This document shows positions 1 to 8,795 of a stretch of DNA of 64,000 nucleotides, in pieces. This stretch comes from Leucobacter chromiiresistens (GTDB lineage Bacteria; Actinomycetota; Actinomycetes; Actinomycetales; Microbacteriaceae): positions 2,480,001-2,544,000 of the forward strand of contig NZ_FNKB01000001.1 of the NCBI RefSeq assembly GCF_900102345.1, given 5' to 3'. Under the pieces are notes generated by a model. The model saw only the letters and a list, made by a program, of their open reading frames with translations, was not told the origin of the DNA and did not search any database. A program made the translations under genes and the position numbers. The number at the start of each line of letters is the position of its first letter. Position 1 is the first letter of the stretch.

Positions 1-824
1 GCGTGCTGACCGTAGCCGTACTGCGCCGTCGAGTCCATCTGCAGCAGCATTCCCTCCGCCAGCCGGTTCTCGATCACGCGCGCGACCTTCGGGAAGTCCT
101 CGATGCGGCCGCCCTCGCGCTGCACGATGGACGCCTTCGTGAGCACCTCCTCGCGCGACTCCGGTGCGACGCCCATCTCGTCGAGCACTTGGATCTGCGT
201 GTCGACCATCTTGGCGATCGCCTCGGCCCCCGTCGTGTCCTCCTCGAATTCGTAGGTGGCGGGGAACAGCCACCCCTCGAGGGAGTCGACTCCGGCGGGC
301 AGGCCGTAGGCGCTCACGTCCGCTGCGGCCGCCTGGAGCTCCTCCAGCGGAATGCTCGCACCGGCGGAGACGAGTTCGAGCGTCTTCTCGACGGTGTTGC
401 CCTCCGGGATGATCGCGGTGAACGCCATGCGGTTCTCGGGGTTCTCCAGCGCGTCGAGCGCCGCCTGGGCGCTCATCTGCGACTTGACGCGGTAGGAGCC
501 GGGCAGGAAGGCGACCTCCTCGGGCTGTTCGAGCAGCAGGCTGTAGAACGCCTCCGCGGTCTTCACCACGCCGGCCTCTTCGAGCGACGCGGCGATGTCC
601 TCGCCGATCTCGCCCTCGGTGATGACCACGACGACCTCGCCCGTGCCCTCGCCCTCGTAGTCGTTCGACGTCCAGCCGAGCGCCTGCGAGATGCCGTCGC
701 CGTAGTGCGACCAGAGATAGGCGCCGGCGCCGGCGAGACCCCCGAGCAGCAGTACCGCGACGAGCAGCGAGATGAGGATCCGCCTGCCCGTCCGTCGCCG
801 ATCCTCGCGCGTGCGTGCGTTCAC
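1..824 (-). CDS. mltG: Endolytic murein transglycosylase MltG (partial, C-terminus beyond window)
   Basis: MltG cleaves nascent glycan strands in the periplasmic-side peptidoglycan and is thought to end glycan polymerisation. The reading frame opens with a short basic cytoplasmic stretch (about residues 1-13), one transmembrane helix rich in Leu, Val and Ala (about 14-33), then an extracytoplasmic LysM-like region and the start of the YceG/MltG catalytic domain. The family signatures REGGR and LLQMDSTAQYG lie near the window edge. The start is a GTG at 822-824 that overlaps the ruvX stop by four bases (GTGA), so translation is probably coupled. The last part of the catalytic domain falls outside the window. 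The order alaS-ruvX-mltG is standard in actinobacteria, which supports the call. Confidence 0.9.
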   Translation of the reverse strand, partial: MNARTREDRRRTGRRILISLLVAVLLLGGLAGAGAYLWSHYGDGISQALGWTSNDYEGEGTGEVVVVITEGEIGEDIAASLEEAGVVKTAEAFYSLLLEQPEEVAFLPGSYRVKSQMSAQAALDALENPENRMAFTAIIPEGNTVEKTLELVSAGASIPLEELQAAAADVSAYGLPAGVDSLEGWLFPATYEFEEDTTGAEAIAKMVDTQIQVLDEMGVAPESREEVLTKASIVQREGGRIEDFPKVARVIENRLAEGMLLQMDSTAQYGYGQH

Positions 825-1318
825 TCCGTGGCCTCCTCGGTCACCGTCGTTGTCGCCTCTACCGCGTGACCCGGCACCGCACCGGTCGATCGCTCGATAT
901 CGAGGGCGTGCTGCAGGATCACGACCGCCGCGGCCTGATCGATGATGGATCTGCTCTGCTTCGTGCGCTTGCCCGCAGCCCGCAGCTGACCCTGCGCCGA
1001 CACGGTCGAGAGCCGCTCGTCGACGAGGCGCACCGCGATGTCGGCTGCAGCGGGATGCGCGGCGAGCGCGTGCGCGAACCGCTCCGCATCCTCCGTCGAC
1101 GGGGTGCGCTCACCGCGCAGGTTGAGCGGCAGCCCGACCACCGCTTCGAACGCGCCGAGCTCGGCTGCGATCGCGGCGATCCGCACGAGGTCGGCATCGC
1201 CGCTCGCGGCGCGGGGAACCGTCTCCACGGGCGTCGCGAGCATGCCGTGCGGGTCGCTCTGCGCCACGCCGATTCGGGCCTTGCCCACGTCGACGCCGAT
1301 GCGTACACCGGTGCGCAC
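821..1318 (-). CDS. ruvX: RuvX/YqgF family Holliday junction resolvase-like protein
   Basis: This 165-residue protein has the RNase H-like fold of the YqgF family: GVDVGKARIGVAQSD at the N-terminus with the first catalytic Asp, VGLPLNLRGE in the middle, and VDERLSTVSA followed by a C-terminal DQAAAVVILQ with the last acidic residue. Family members are linked to pre-16S rRNA 5' maturation, and in mycobacteria the protein was reported to act on Holliday junctions. Translation begins at a GTG (1316-1318) two bases after the alaS stop, and its stop overlaps mltG. It therefore sits in a tight alaS-ruvX-mltG operon. The assignment is firm; which of the two roles matters here cannot be read from sequence. 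Confidence 0.93.
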   Translation of the reverse strand: MRTGVRIGVDVGKARIGVAQSDPHGMLATPVETVPRAASGDADLVRIAAIAAELGAFEAVVGLPLNLRGERTPSTEDAERFAHALAAHPAAADIAVRLVDERLSTVSAQGQLRAAGKRTKQSRSIIDQAAAVVILQHALDIERSTGAVPGHAVEATTTVTEEATE

Positions 1319-1320
1319 GC

Positions 1321-3975
1321 TCAGCCGCCCAGGGAACGGCGGATCTCGGCGAGCGCCGCGTCGATCTGCGCGGCGTCGGTTCCGCCGCCCTGCGCGAGGT
1401 CGTCCTTGCCGCCGCCGCCTCCGCCGAGGATCTGCGCCCCGGTGCGCACCAGGGCGCCGGCCCGGGCACCGGCCTCGCGGCCCGCGGGCGTGGTCGCAGC
1501 GATGACCACGGGCTTGCCGCCCGCCTCACCCGCGAGCACCACGACGCCGGGCTGCGAGCCGAGCTGCTCGCGAACGGTGAGCGCGAGGGAGCGGATGTCG
1601 TCCGCCGAGCCCACCGCGCCGAGCGACGCGAGCACCGCGCGCACCCCGCCGAGCTGCTCCGCTCCCGCGAGCAGCTGCGGAACTCGCTCGCGCAGCTTCT
1701 CCGCCTCGAGCGCCGCGATCTTCTTCTCGGCGGCGCGCAGCTGCGCGCCCAGATCCTGCACCTTGGTGACGAGCTCTCCGCGGGGCACCTTGAGGCCCCC
1801 GGTGAGCTGCTGCACGATCGCGCGCTCCGCGGCGAAGTTGCGGAACGCCTCGATGCCGACCAGCGACTCCACGCGCCGGTTGGTGGAACCGACCGAACTC
1901 TCGGAGATGAGGTTGATCATGCCGATCTCGGCCGAACTCGTCACGTGCGTTCCGGCGCAGAGCTCGCGCGACCAGGGGCCTCCGATGTCGACCACGCGCA
2001 CGCGGTCGCCGTACTTCTCGCCGAAGAGCGCCATCGCCCCGAGCGCCTTGGCTTCGTCGAGGGGCATCTCGCGGGTCACCACATCGTAATCGGAGCGGAT
2101 CGCGAGGTTCGAGATCTCCTCGATCTCGCTCTTCGTCTCCGCCGACAGGGCCTCGGTGTGCGCGAAGTCGAGGCGCAGGTACCCGGCCTTGTTGTACGAA
2201 CCGGTCTGGTGCGCGCTCTGGCCGATGACGTCGCGCAGCGCCGCGTGCACGATGTGGGTGCCCGAGTGCGCCTGCGTCGCACCGCGCCGGTAATCGGCAT
2301 CGACTCGGGTCTCCGCCCGCGCATCGATGCCGATCGTGCCGATGACCACGCGGACGGTGTGCACGATCAGCCCGGCGACGGGCTTCTGCACATCGAGCAC
2401 CTCGGCTTCGAAGCCGTCGCCGATGATCCGCCCCTGATCGGCGTCCTGTCCCCCGGACTCGGCGAACAGCGAGGTCTCGGAGAGCACGAGTTCGGCGATA
2501 TCGCCCTCGTGCGCCTCGCGAACCGGGGCGCCGTCGACCACGATCCCGAGCACCCGGCCCTCGTGCACGAGCTCGTCGTACCCGGTGAAGAGGGTCTCGC
2601 CCAGCCCGCGCAGCTCCTTGTAGATCGACAGATCGGCGCGCTGGCCCTTCTTCGCCTTCGCGTCGGCCTTCGCACGATCGCGCTGCTCCTGCATCAGCGA
2701 TGTGAAGACCTCGGCGTCGACGGGCACGCCGGCCTCCTCCGCGATCTCGAGCGTGAGCTCGATCGGGAATCCGTGGGTGTCGTGCAGCAGGAAGGCGGTG
2801 TCGCCCGGCACCGCAGCATTCGCCGACTTCGCGGCGTCGACCGCCGAGTCGAGGATCTGAATGCCGGAGGCGAGGGTGCGCAGGAAGGTCTTCTCCTCCG
2901 CGTACGCGGCGCGCTCGATGAATGCGAAGTCCTCGGCGACGGCCGGGTACGCCGCCCGCATGGCGTCGCGCGAGACGGGGAAGAGCTCGGCGAAGCAGGG
3001 CCCCTCCACGCCGAGCAGGCGCATCGACAGCGTGACGCGGCGAAGCAGGCGCCGCAGAATGTAGCCGCGCCCCTCGTTCGACGGGGTCACGCCGTCGGCG
3101 ATGAGCATGAGGCCGCTGCGCACGTGATCGGCGATGACTCTCAGCCGCACGTCGTCGGCGTGATCCGCGCCGTACGTCTTGCCCGCGATCTCGGCCGCGC
3201 GATCGAGCACCGGGCGCACCTGATCGATCTCGTACATGTTCTGCACGCCCTGCTTGATGAACGCGACGCGCTCCAGGCCCATGCCCGTGTCGATGTTCTT
3301 GCGGGGCAGCTCGCCCAGAATGGTGAAGTCGGTCTTCGACCGCACGTCGGCGACCTCGTACTGCATGAAGACCAGGTTCCAGATCTCGACGTAGCGGTCG
3401 TCGTCGGTCGCCGGACCGCCGTCGACGCCGTACTCCGGGCCGAGGTCGTAGAAGATCTCGGAGCAGGGGCCCGCGGGGCCCGGCTGGCCCGTCGACCAGT
3501 AGTTCGTGTCCTTGCCGAGCCGCTGGATGCGCTCGTCGGGGAGGGTCGAGTGCTCGCGCCACAGCGCGATCGCCTCCTCGTCCTCCTCGTACACCGTCAC
3601 CCAGAGGTCCTCCGGCGCGAAGCCGAGGCCGCCGTCGGCCTCGCTCGTCGTCAGCAGCTCCCAGGCGAAGCGGATCGCGCCCTCTTTGAAGTAGTCGCCG
3701 AACGAGAAGTTGCCGCACATCTGGAAGAAGGTGCCATGACGCGGGGTCTTGCCGACCTCCTCGATGTCGTTCGTGCGGATGCACTTCTGCACGCTCGTCG
3801 CGCGGTCGAAGGGAGCCGGCACGAGACCGCTCAGGTAGGGCACGAAGGGCACCATGCCGGCGACCGTGAACATGAGGCTCGGGTCGTCGCTGACGAGCGA
3901 CGCGGACGGGACCACGGTGTGCCCCTTCTTCTCGAAGAAGTCGAGCCAGCGGCGATGGATTTCGGCGGTCTGCAT
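1321..3975 (-). CDS. alaS: Alanine--tRNA ligase
   Basis: A full-length class II aminoacyl-tRNA synthetase of 884 residues that charges tRNA-Ala in the cytoplasm. The catalytic core occupies about residues 1-250 (RHGTFFQMCGNFSFGDYFK and GMGLERV motifs). The editing domain carries the zinc and hydrolysis residues HSGTH (His570, His574) and CAGTH (Cys673, His677), so mischarged Ser and Gly should be cleared. A C-Ala region rich in Gly (GGGGGGKDDLAQGGG) ends the protein. Length and domain order match the family. The gene is followed within two bases by ruvX and preceded by a small membrane protein gene, forming one minus-strand unit downstream of rpsD. Confidence 0.98.
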   Translation of the reverse strand: MQTAEIHRRWLDFFEKKGHTVVPSASLVSDDPSLMFTVAGMVPFVPYLSGLVPAPFDRATSVQKCIRTNDIEEVGKTPRHGTFFQMCGNFSFGDYFKEGAIRFAWELLTTSEADGGLGFAPEDLWVTVYEEDEEAIALWREHSTLPDERIQRLGKDTNYWSTGQPGPAGPCSEIFYDLGPEYGVDGGPATDDDRYVEIWNLVFMQYEVADVRSKTDFTILGELPRKNIDTGMGLERVAFIKQGVQNMYEIDQVRPVLDRAAEIAGKTYGADHADDVRLRVIADHVRSGLMLIADGVTPSNEGRGYILRRLLRRVTLSMRLLGVEGPCFAELFPVSRDAMRAAYPAVAEDFAFIERAAYAEEKTFLRTLASGIQILDSAVDAAKSANAAVPGDTAFLLHDTHGFPIELTLEIAEEAGVPVDAEVFTSLMQEQRDRAKADAKAKKGQRADLSIYKELRGLGETLFTGYDELVHEGRVLGIVVDGAPVREAHEGDIAELVLSETSLFAESGGQDADQGRIIGDGFEAEVLDVQKPVAGLIVHTVRVVIGTIGIDARAETRVDADYRRGATQAHSGTHIVHAALRDVIGQSAHQTGSYNKAGYLRLDFAHTEALSAETKSEIEEISNLAIRSDYDVVTREMPLDEAKALGAMALFGEKYGDRVRVVDIGGPWSRELCAGTHVTSSAEIGMINLISESSVGSTNRRVESLVGIEAFRNFAAERAIVQQLTGGLKVPRGELVTKVQDLGAQLRAAEKKIAALEAEKLRERVPQLLAGAEQLGGVRAVLASLGAVGSADDIRSLALTVREQLGSQPGVVVLAGEAGGKPVVIAATTPAGREAGARAGALVRTGAQILGGGGGGKDDLAQGGGTDAAQIDAALAEIRRSLGG

Positions 3976-4030
3976 CGGGGGTCTTTCTGTGGAAGTCGGT
4001 CGGTTGCGTGCGAAGCGGGAGGTCTGCGGA

Positions 4031-4249
4031 TCAGCCGCGCTCGCGGATGGCGGCGCTCAGCGCCTCGGCATCCGCATCCTCGTCGTCGGCGTCGCCCTCG
4101 CGGTAGCCCGACGCGAACGCACGTCCCAGCTCGTCCATGCCGCGGTTGACGCGGGCGAAGAATCTCCGGCCCTCGGTCGTCTGGTTCACGAAGTGCGCCC
4201 CCACGAATCCCAGCGCGACTCCGGTGATCAGCCAGAACAGCTTGCCCAT
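4031..4249 (-). CDS. Small single-pass membrane protein, function unknown
   Basis: A 72-residue protein placed between rpsD and alaS. It begins MGKLFWLITGVALGFVGAHF, a single predicted membrane helix (about residues 4-21), followed by a basic patch (EGRRFFARVNRG) and a very acidic tail rich in Asp and Glu. I chose the ATG at 4247-4249 because a GGGAGG ribosome site stands seven bases upstream; the frame stays open further upstream but without family-like sequence. Similar short proteins occur at this position in related actinobacteria as far as I recall, but none has a function I can name. It is likely co-transcribed with alaS. Confidence 0.75.
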   Translation of the reverse strand: MGKLFWLITGVALGFVGAHFVNQTTEGRRFFARVNRGMDELGRAFASGYREGDADDEDADAEALSAAIRERG

Positions 4250-4361
4250 GTTTCGGTCCTCCCGTCGGCGTCGGTGCGCGACCGCGCGGCCGCGCGTGCT
4301 CGAGCACTCGACAAGCTTAGCGGGTGGCCCCGAGCAGGCGGAGCGGGGCGGATACGACGAA

Positions 4362-4390
4362 CGGGGCGCCGGATTCGATCCGGCGCCCCG
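4362..4390 (-). terminator. Hairpin downstream of rpsD
   Basis: A perfect 12-bp stem (CGGGGCGCCGGA with its complement) closes a five-base TTCGA loop 22 bases past the rpsD stop. The downstream minus-strand sequence starts TT but has no long T-tract, typical of high-GC terminators. It would separate rpsD from the small-protein/alaS unit. Confidence 0.75.
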
Positions 4391-4412
4391 TTCCATTCGC
4401 GGGTGCGAGTGC

Positions 4413-5042
4413 TTAGCGGCCCGAGTAGTACTCGACGACGAGCTGCACTTCGCAGGTCACGGGGACCTCGACGCGCTTGGGGCGGCGCACCAGGCGGGCC
4501 TGGAGCTTGTCGAGCTCGACCTCGAGGTAGCCCGGAACGTTCGGGAGCACCTCGGCGTGGCCGCCGGCAGCGGCGACCTGGAAGGGCTCCATCGCCTCGG
4601 AGCGGGCCTTCACGTGGATGAGCTGACCCGGCTTCACGCGGAACGAGGGGCGGTCGACGATCTTGCCGTCGACGAGGATGTGACGGTGCACGACCATCTG
4701 GCGAGCCTGCGCCGTGGTGCGCGCGAAGCCCGCGCGCAGCACGAGGGCGTCGAGACGCATCTCGAGCAGCTCGACGAGGTTCTCACCGGTCAGGCCGTCC
4801 TGACGACGCGCCTCCTTGAAGGCGATGGTGAGCTGCTTCTCGCGGATGCCGTACTGGGCGCGGAGACGCTGCTTCTCGCGCAGTCGGACGGCGTAGTCGC
4901 TGTCGCTCTTGCGCTTGGTGCGGCCGTGCTGGCCGGGGCCGTAGGGGCGCTTCTCGAGGTAGCGCGCGGCCTTCGGGGTCAGCGCGATGCCGAGCGAGCG
5001 CGACAGGCGGGTCTGGGAACGGGTACGCGACGTAGTCGACAC
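4413..5042 (-). CDS. rpsD: 30S ribosomal protein S4
   Basis: S4 is a primary 16S rRNA binder that starts assembly of the 30S body; in other bacteria it also represses its own mRNA. The 209-residue protein shows the S4 N-terminal domain (KAARYLEKRPYGPGQHG, about residues 23-39) and an S4 RNA-binding fold in the middle (LEMRLDALVLRAGFA, then QARQMVVHRHILVDG). It starts at a GTG (5040-5042) preceded by AAAGGA at a good distance. It lies alone, not in the rpsM-rpsK-rpoA cluster, which is usual for actinobacteria. The 262-base upstream gap contains two small hairpins, and a strong hairpin follows the stop. Confidence 0.98.
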   Translation of the reverse strand: MSTTSRTRSQTRLSRSLGIALTPKAARYLEKRPYGPGQHGRTKRKSDSDYAVRLREKQRLRAQYGIREKQLTIAFKEARRQDGLTGENLVELLEMRLDALVLRAGFARTTAQARQMVVHRHILVDGKIVDRPSFRVKPGQLIHVKARSEAMEPFQVAAAGGHAEVLPNVPGYLEVELDKLQARLVRRPKRVEVPVTCEVQLVVEYYSGR

Positions 5043-5073
5043 GTGGATCCTTTCGGGTTTCTGATGAATGCAG

Positions 5074-5137
5074 GCGATCCGGATGCGGATCGCTCAGGTT
5101 CTCTCGGCCAGGCTGCGCCCGCATCAGCAGGTGATGC
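5074..5137 (-). promoter_or_regulatory. Two stem-loops in the rpsD 5' leader
   Basis: Within the 262-base gap before rpsD lie two perfect short hairpins: GCGATCC/GGATCGC with a six-base loop (5074-5093), about 30 bases before the start codon, and GCATCA/TGATGC with a five-base loop (5121-5137). S4 autoregulates by binding its own leader in several bacteria, so a regulatory role is possible, but the structure does not match any leader motif I can name. I see nothing else in this gap. Confidence 0.35.
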
Positions 5138-5304
5138 ACGCGACGCAGCGAACCGTTGTTCGGTGAGGGAACGACCAGTGCAGAAACCCGGCTACAGGGC
5201 GACTGCCGACCGCTTCCCGAGTGCAGCCTGCAACGGGAGCGGTGTTGGCCGTCGACCAGCTTATCACCTTCTCGCCGCGATTGCCGGTTCCGCGCGCCCG
5301 GACC

Positions 5305-6672
5305 TCACGGGGAGGAGTCGCTCGACCCCCGGGTGATCCGACGGATCTTCTCGAGCCGCTCCCCCACCCCGCGCTCGTTGCCGTGCTGCGTCGGCTCGTA
5401 GTACACGCGGCCCCGCAGCTCGTCGGGCAGATACTGCTGCTGCGACACCCCGCGCGGGTCGCTGTGGGGGTAGCGGTAGCCCTTGCCGTGCCCCATCCGC
5501 TTCGCTCCCGGGTAGTGGGCGTCGCGCAGATGCTTCGGCACCAGGCCGAACCGACCGGCTTTGACGTCGGCGATCGCGGCGTCGATCGCGGTGATGACCG
5601 CATTCGACTTGGGCGCGGTCGCGATGTAGATCGTCGCCTCGGCGAGCGGGATGCGCGCCTCCGGGAGCCCGATCAACTGCGTCGCCTCCGCGGCGGCGAC
5701 GGCGATCGGGAGCGCCTGGGGATCCGCCATGCCGACATCCTCGGCGGCGTGCACCATGAGCCTGCGGGCGATGAACCGCGGATCCTCCCCCGCCTCGATC
5801 ATGCGCGCGAGATAGTGGATCGCCGCGTCGGGATCCGATCCGCGCAGCGACTTGATGAAGGCGCTGATGACGTCGTAGTGCTGATCGCCGTTCTTGTCGT
5901 AGCGCAGCAGCGCGCGATCGATCGAGATGGCGACGGTCTCGCCCGTGACCACCGGAGTCCCGTCGCCCTCGGCGCTCGCGACCGCCGACGCTCCGGCGGC
6001 CTCGAGGCCCGTGAGCGCGCGACGGGCGTCGCCCGAGGCCACCTGCACGAGCGCCTCGAACGCCTCGTCGGTCACCTCGACCGCGCCTGCCAGCCCGCGC
6101 GGATCGGTGACCGCGCGCTCCAGCAGGTTTCTGAGGTCGGGATCCGCCAGCGGCTCCAGCGTGAGCAGCAGCGAGCGCGAGAGCAGCGGGCTGATCACCG
6201 AGAACGACGGGTTCTCGGTCGTCGCGGCCACGAGGGTCACCCAGCCGTTCTCGACACCCGGCAGGAGCGCATCCTGCTGCGCCTTCGTGAACCGGTGGAT
6301 CTCGTCGAGGAAGAGCACGGTCGCGATGTCGTAGAGGTCGCGATCGTTGAGCGCCCGCTCCATCACCGTGCGCACGTCCTTGATCCCCGCCGTCACCGCC
6401 GACAGCTCCACGAAGCGCCGCCCGCTCGAGTGCGCGATCGCCTGGGCGAGCGTCGTCTTCCCGGTGCCGGGCGGGCCCCAGAGGATCACGGAGACGGCTC
6501 CCCCGCCGCCCGCCGCGTCCGACGCGAGCGTGCGCAGCGGCGATCCCGGCTTCAGCAGGTGCTGCTGGCCGACGACCTCGTCGAGCGATCGCGGACGCAT
6601 CCGCACCGCGAGCGGCGCCGTCTGCGCGGGCACAGGTCTCGAATCCACGCCTCCATCGTATCGACCGCGCAC
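5305..6672 (-). CDS. rarA: Replication-associated recombination protein A (RarA/MgsA AAA+ ATPase)
   Basis: RarA is a clamp-loader-like AAA+ ATPase that acts at stalled replication forks. The sequence has the RarA N-terminal motif ([15 protein letters not shown]), Walker [10 protein letters not shown], Walker [10 protein letters not shown] and the sensor segment [10 protein letters not shown], then the C-terminal tetramerisation region ([12 protein letters not shown], and [22 protein letters not shown]) typical of the MgsA family. Length (about 450 residues) fits. The start is uncertain: the frame opens with GTG at 6672, but GTG codons at 6648 and 6633 are alternatives and none has a clean ribosome site. 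It is divergent from the DUF349 gene and lies upstream of rpsD. Confidence 0.93.
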   Translation of the reverse strand: MRGRYDGGVDSRPVPAQTAPLAVRMRPRSLDEVVGQQHLLKPGSPLRTLASDAAGGGGAVSVILWGPPGTGKTTLAQAIAHSSGRRFVELSAVTAGIKDVRTVMERALNDRDLYDIATVLFLDEIHRFTKAQQDALLPGVENGWVTLVAATTENPSFSVISPLLSRSLLLTLEPLADPDLRNLLERAVTDPRGLAGAVEVTDEAFEALVQVASGDARRALTGLEAAGASAVASAEGDGTPVVTGETVAISIDRALLRYDKNGDQHYDVISAFIKSLRGSDPDAAIHYLARMIEAGEDPRFIARRLMVHAAEDVGMADPQALPIAVAAAEATQLIGLPEARIPLAEATIYIATAPKSNAVITAIDAAIADVKAGRFGLVPKHLRDAHYPGAKRMGHGKGYRYPHSDPRGVSQQQYLPDELRGRVYYEPTQHGNERGVGERLEKIRRITRGSSDSSP

Positions 6673-6764
6673 CCCGAGACCTCAGCCCGGCACTGTGGCA
6701 TAGTGGTGGTGACTATTCCGTCCGGTCGGTAGCCCGGCCCCACACACGACAGGTGAGCACAATC

Positions 6765-8000
6765 GTGAGCGAAGCGAGCAACGAGACGTCCTGGGGACGA
6801 GTCGACGAAGACCGTACCGTCTACGTGCGCGAGGGCGACGCCGAACGCGTCGTCGGCTCATTCCCCGACGGCACCCCGGAGGAGGCGCTCTCGTACTTCA
6901 CCCGCAAGTTCGCCGACCTCGAGGGGCAGGTGACCCTGCTCGAGGCGCGCATTGCCCGCGGCACCGCCGACGCCTCGGCCGCCGACACCGTCGCCAAGCT
7001 CCGCGAGCAGCTCGTCGAGCCGGCCGCCGTCGGCGACATCGCCGGCCTGCGCGCGCGCGTCGAGAAGCTCGCATCGAAGACGGCCGAGCTGAGCGAGAAG
7101 CAGAACGCCGAGCGCGAAGCCGCTCGCGCGGAGGCCGTCGCGAAGCGCGAGGCCATCGCCGCCGAGGCCGAGCGCCTCGCAGGGCAGCCCGCGGCGTCGA
7201 TCCGCTGGAAGGACACGAGCCAGGCCTTCGAGCAACTCTTCACCGACTGGCAGACCGCCCAGCGCAGCGGCCCCCAGATTCCGAAGTCGCAGGCGGATGC
7301 GCTCTGGAAGCGGTTCCGCTCCGCCCGGCAGTCGTTCGACTCGGCGCGGCGCGCGCACTTCGCGCAGATGGACGCGACCAACAAGGACGTGAAGCAGCGC
7401 AAGGAGCGCATCATCGCCGCAGCGGAAGCGCTGGCGCCTCGCGGCGTCGACGGCATTCCCGCGTACCGGGCCCTCCTCGACGACTGGAAGGCCGCCGGGC
7501 GGGCGAGCCGCAAGCTCGACGATCAGCTCTGGGCCCGGTTCAAGGCGGCGGGAGACGTGCTGTACGAGGCGAAGGCCGCGGAGGCCGCGCAGACGAACGA
7601 GGAGTACGCCGAGAACCTGACGGCGAAGCAGGCGCTCCTCGACGAGGCGTCGCCGATTCTGGAGGTGCGCGATCACGCGGCCGCGCGCAAGCAGCTCACC
7701 GCGATCCAGCTGCGCTGGGACGAGCTCGGCCGGGTGCCGCGCGAAGCTCTGCGCGACATCGAGGGCCGTCTGCGGAAGATCGAGGATCACGTCAAGCAGC
7801 TGGAAGACGAGCACTGGAGCAAGACGAACCCCGAGACGAAGGCGCGCAGCGAGGGCCTCCGAGGCCAGCTCGAGGCGTCGATCGCCGATCTCACCGCCGA
7901 ACTCGAAGCGGCCCGCGCAGCGGGCGACGCGGGGAAGGTGAAGGACGCAGAGGAGAAGCTCGCCACGCAGCAGTCGTGGCTCGCCGCCATCGGCGACTGA
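6765..8000 (+). CDS. DUF349 domain-containing coiled-coil protein
   Basis: A 411-residue, strongly charged, mostly helical protein with repeated DUF349 modules: segments such as RWKDTSQAFEQLFTDWQ, DALWKRFRSARQSFD, GIPAYRALLDDWKAAGRASRK and DDQLWARFKAAGDVLYEAK show the recurring Trp-Lys and aromatic spacing of this family. Coiled coils cover about residues 50-140 and the C-terminal 70 residues. There is no signal peptide. I place the start at the GTG at 6765 because AGGTGAG stands seven bases upstream; a GTG at 6753 is in frame but has no spacing for a ribosome site. DUF349 proteins have no settled biochemical role; some have been linked to DNA-damage phenotypes. It is divergent from rarA. Confidence 0.88.
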   Translation: MSEASNETSWGRVDEDRTVYVREGDAERVVGSFPDGTPEEALSYFTRKFADLEGQVTLLEARIARGTADASAADTVAKLREQLVEPAAVGDIAGLRARVEKLASKTAELSEKQNAEREAARAEAVAKREAIAAEAERLAGQPAASIRWKDTSQAFEQLFTDWQTAQRSGPQIPKSQADALWKRFRSARQSFDSARRAHFAQMDATNKDVKQRKERIIAAAEALAPRGVDGIPAYRALLDDWKAAGRASRKLDDQLWARFKAAGDVLYEAKAAEAAQTNEEYAENLTAKQALLDEASPILEVRDHAAARKQLTAIQLRWDELGRVPREALRDIEGRLRKIEDHVKQLEDEHWSKTNPETKARSEGLRGQLEASIADLTAELEAARAAGDAGKVKDAEEKLATQQSWLAAIGD

Positions 8001-8082
8001 CTTCCGCCCACCCCTCGGTGCCGTCACGGATCGCGCGAGTTCTCCACAGCCCTCGGTTCGGAGTCCGCGTGCGAGCCGCCCG

Positions 8083-8757
8083 GTGCTGCACCATGAGGGG
8101 ATGACGCTTCCTCACGTGCACGCCCCCCGCTCGGCCGATACCGCAGAACCGGCGCACGACGCACGCGCGCCGGAGTCGCGTTCCTTCGCGGTCCACGACT
8201 CGCTGCCGATGGCGACGCGACGCCGACCGCGACTCGAGGTGCCGCGCATCCACGAGTGGCCGCCGGCCGTGCGCTCTGCGGAGCGGCTGCGCGGCACGCT
8301 CGTTCCGTGCGGACCCGGAATGCGGCCCGTGGCCTGGCCCGAGACGCCCCGCGTGCGCCTCTCGGCGCTCGCCCCGTGGCTGGAGGAGCGGTACGTCGCG
8401 ATCGGCCTGACCGCCGCGTGGGTCTGGGGGGCGGCGCGGAGCCCGGGCGACCCCCTCCAGTGCTCGACCGTCGGGCGGAAGCGGCCGCCCGCGCGGCGCG
8501 CGCCCGGCGTCGCCGTGCACGAGCACGCGCTCGCGGCAGCCGACTTCGTGCGCATCGGCCGGGAGTCCGTCACCACGCAGATGCGCACGCTGTGCGACCT
8601 GCTCCGCTCGGCGGGCACGTTCGGCGTCGAGTCGCGCGTCGCCTGCCGCATCCTGCTCGCGCGCGAGCCCGGCGGCAGACGGACGGTGCAGGCCGCGCTC
8701 GACGCCGGCTCGTCTCGCCACCGGCGCATCGCGACGGCCCGCCTCGCCTCACTCTGA
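8083..8757 (+). CDS. AbiEi-like (type IV antitoxin-family) hypothetical protein
   Basis: A 224-residue protein whose central part (LTAAWVWGAARSP, VHEHALAAADFVRIGRESVTT, MRTLCDLLRS) resembles the AbiEi/DUF559-associated proteins common in Microbacteriaceae, in which an antitoxin-like domain precedes a variable end. No AbiEii nucleotidyltransferase toxin gene is adjacent, so it cannot be called an active toxin-antitoxin pair. The N-terminal 60 residues are basic and poorly ordered-looking. The start may be the GTG at 8083 or the ATG at 8101; GAGGGG lies too close to the ATG to decide. It stands between the DUF349 gene and the convergent rel gene. I am moderately sure it is coding and unsure of its function. 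Confidence 0.6.
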   Translation: MLHHEGMTLPHVHAPRSADTAEPAHDARAPESRSFAVHDSLPMATRRRPRLEVPRIHEWPPAVRSAERLRGTLVPCGPGMRPVAWPETPRVRLSALAPWLEERYVAIGLTAAWVWGAARSPGDPLQCSTVGRKRPPARRAPGVAVHEHALAAADFVRIGRESVTTQMRTLCDLLRSAGTFGVESRVACRILLAREPGGRRTVQAALDAGSSRHRRIATARLASL

Positions 8758-8795
8758 CCGGCAGCGGCGGGGATGCGGGTGGCGGCGCGAGGCGG

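Noticed and set aside
8083..8757. Complete type IV toxin-antitoxin pair.
   Set aside because: Only an antitoxin-like gene is present; the neighbours are a DUF349 protein and rel, not a nucleotidyltransferase toxin.
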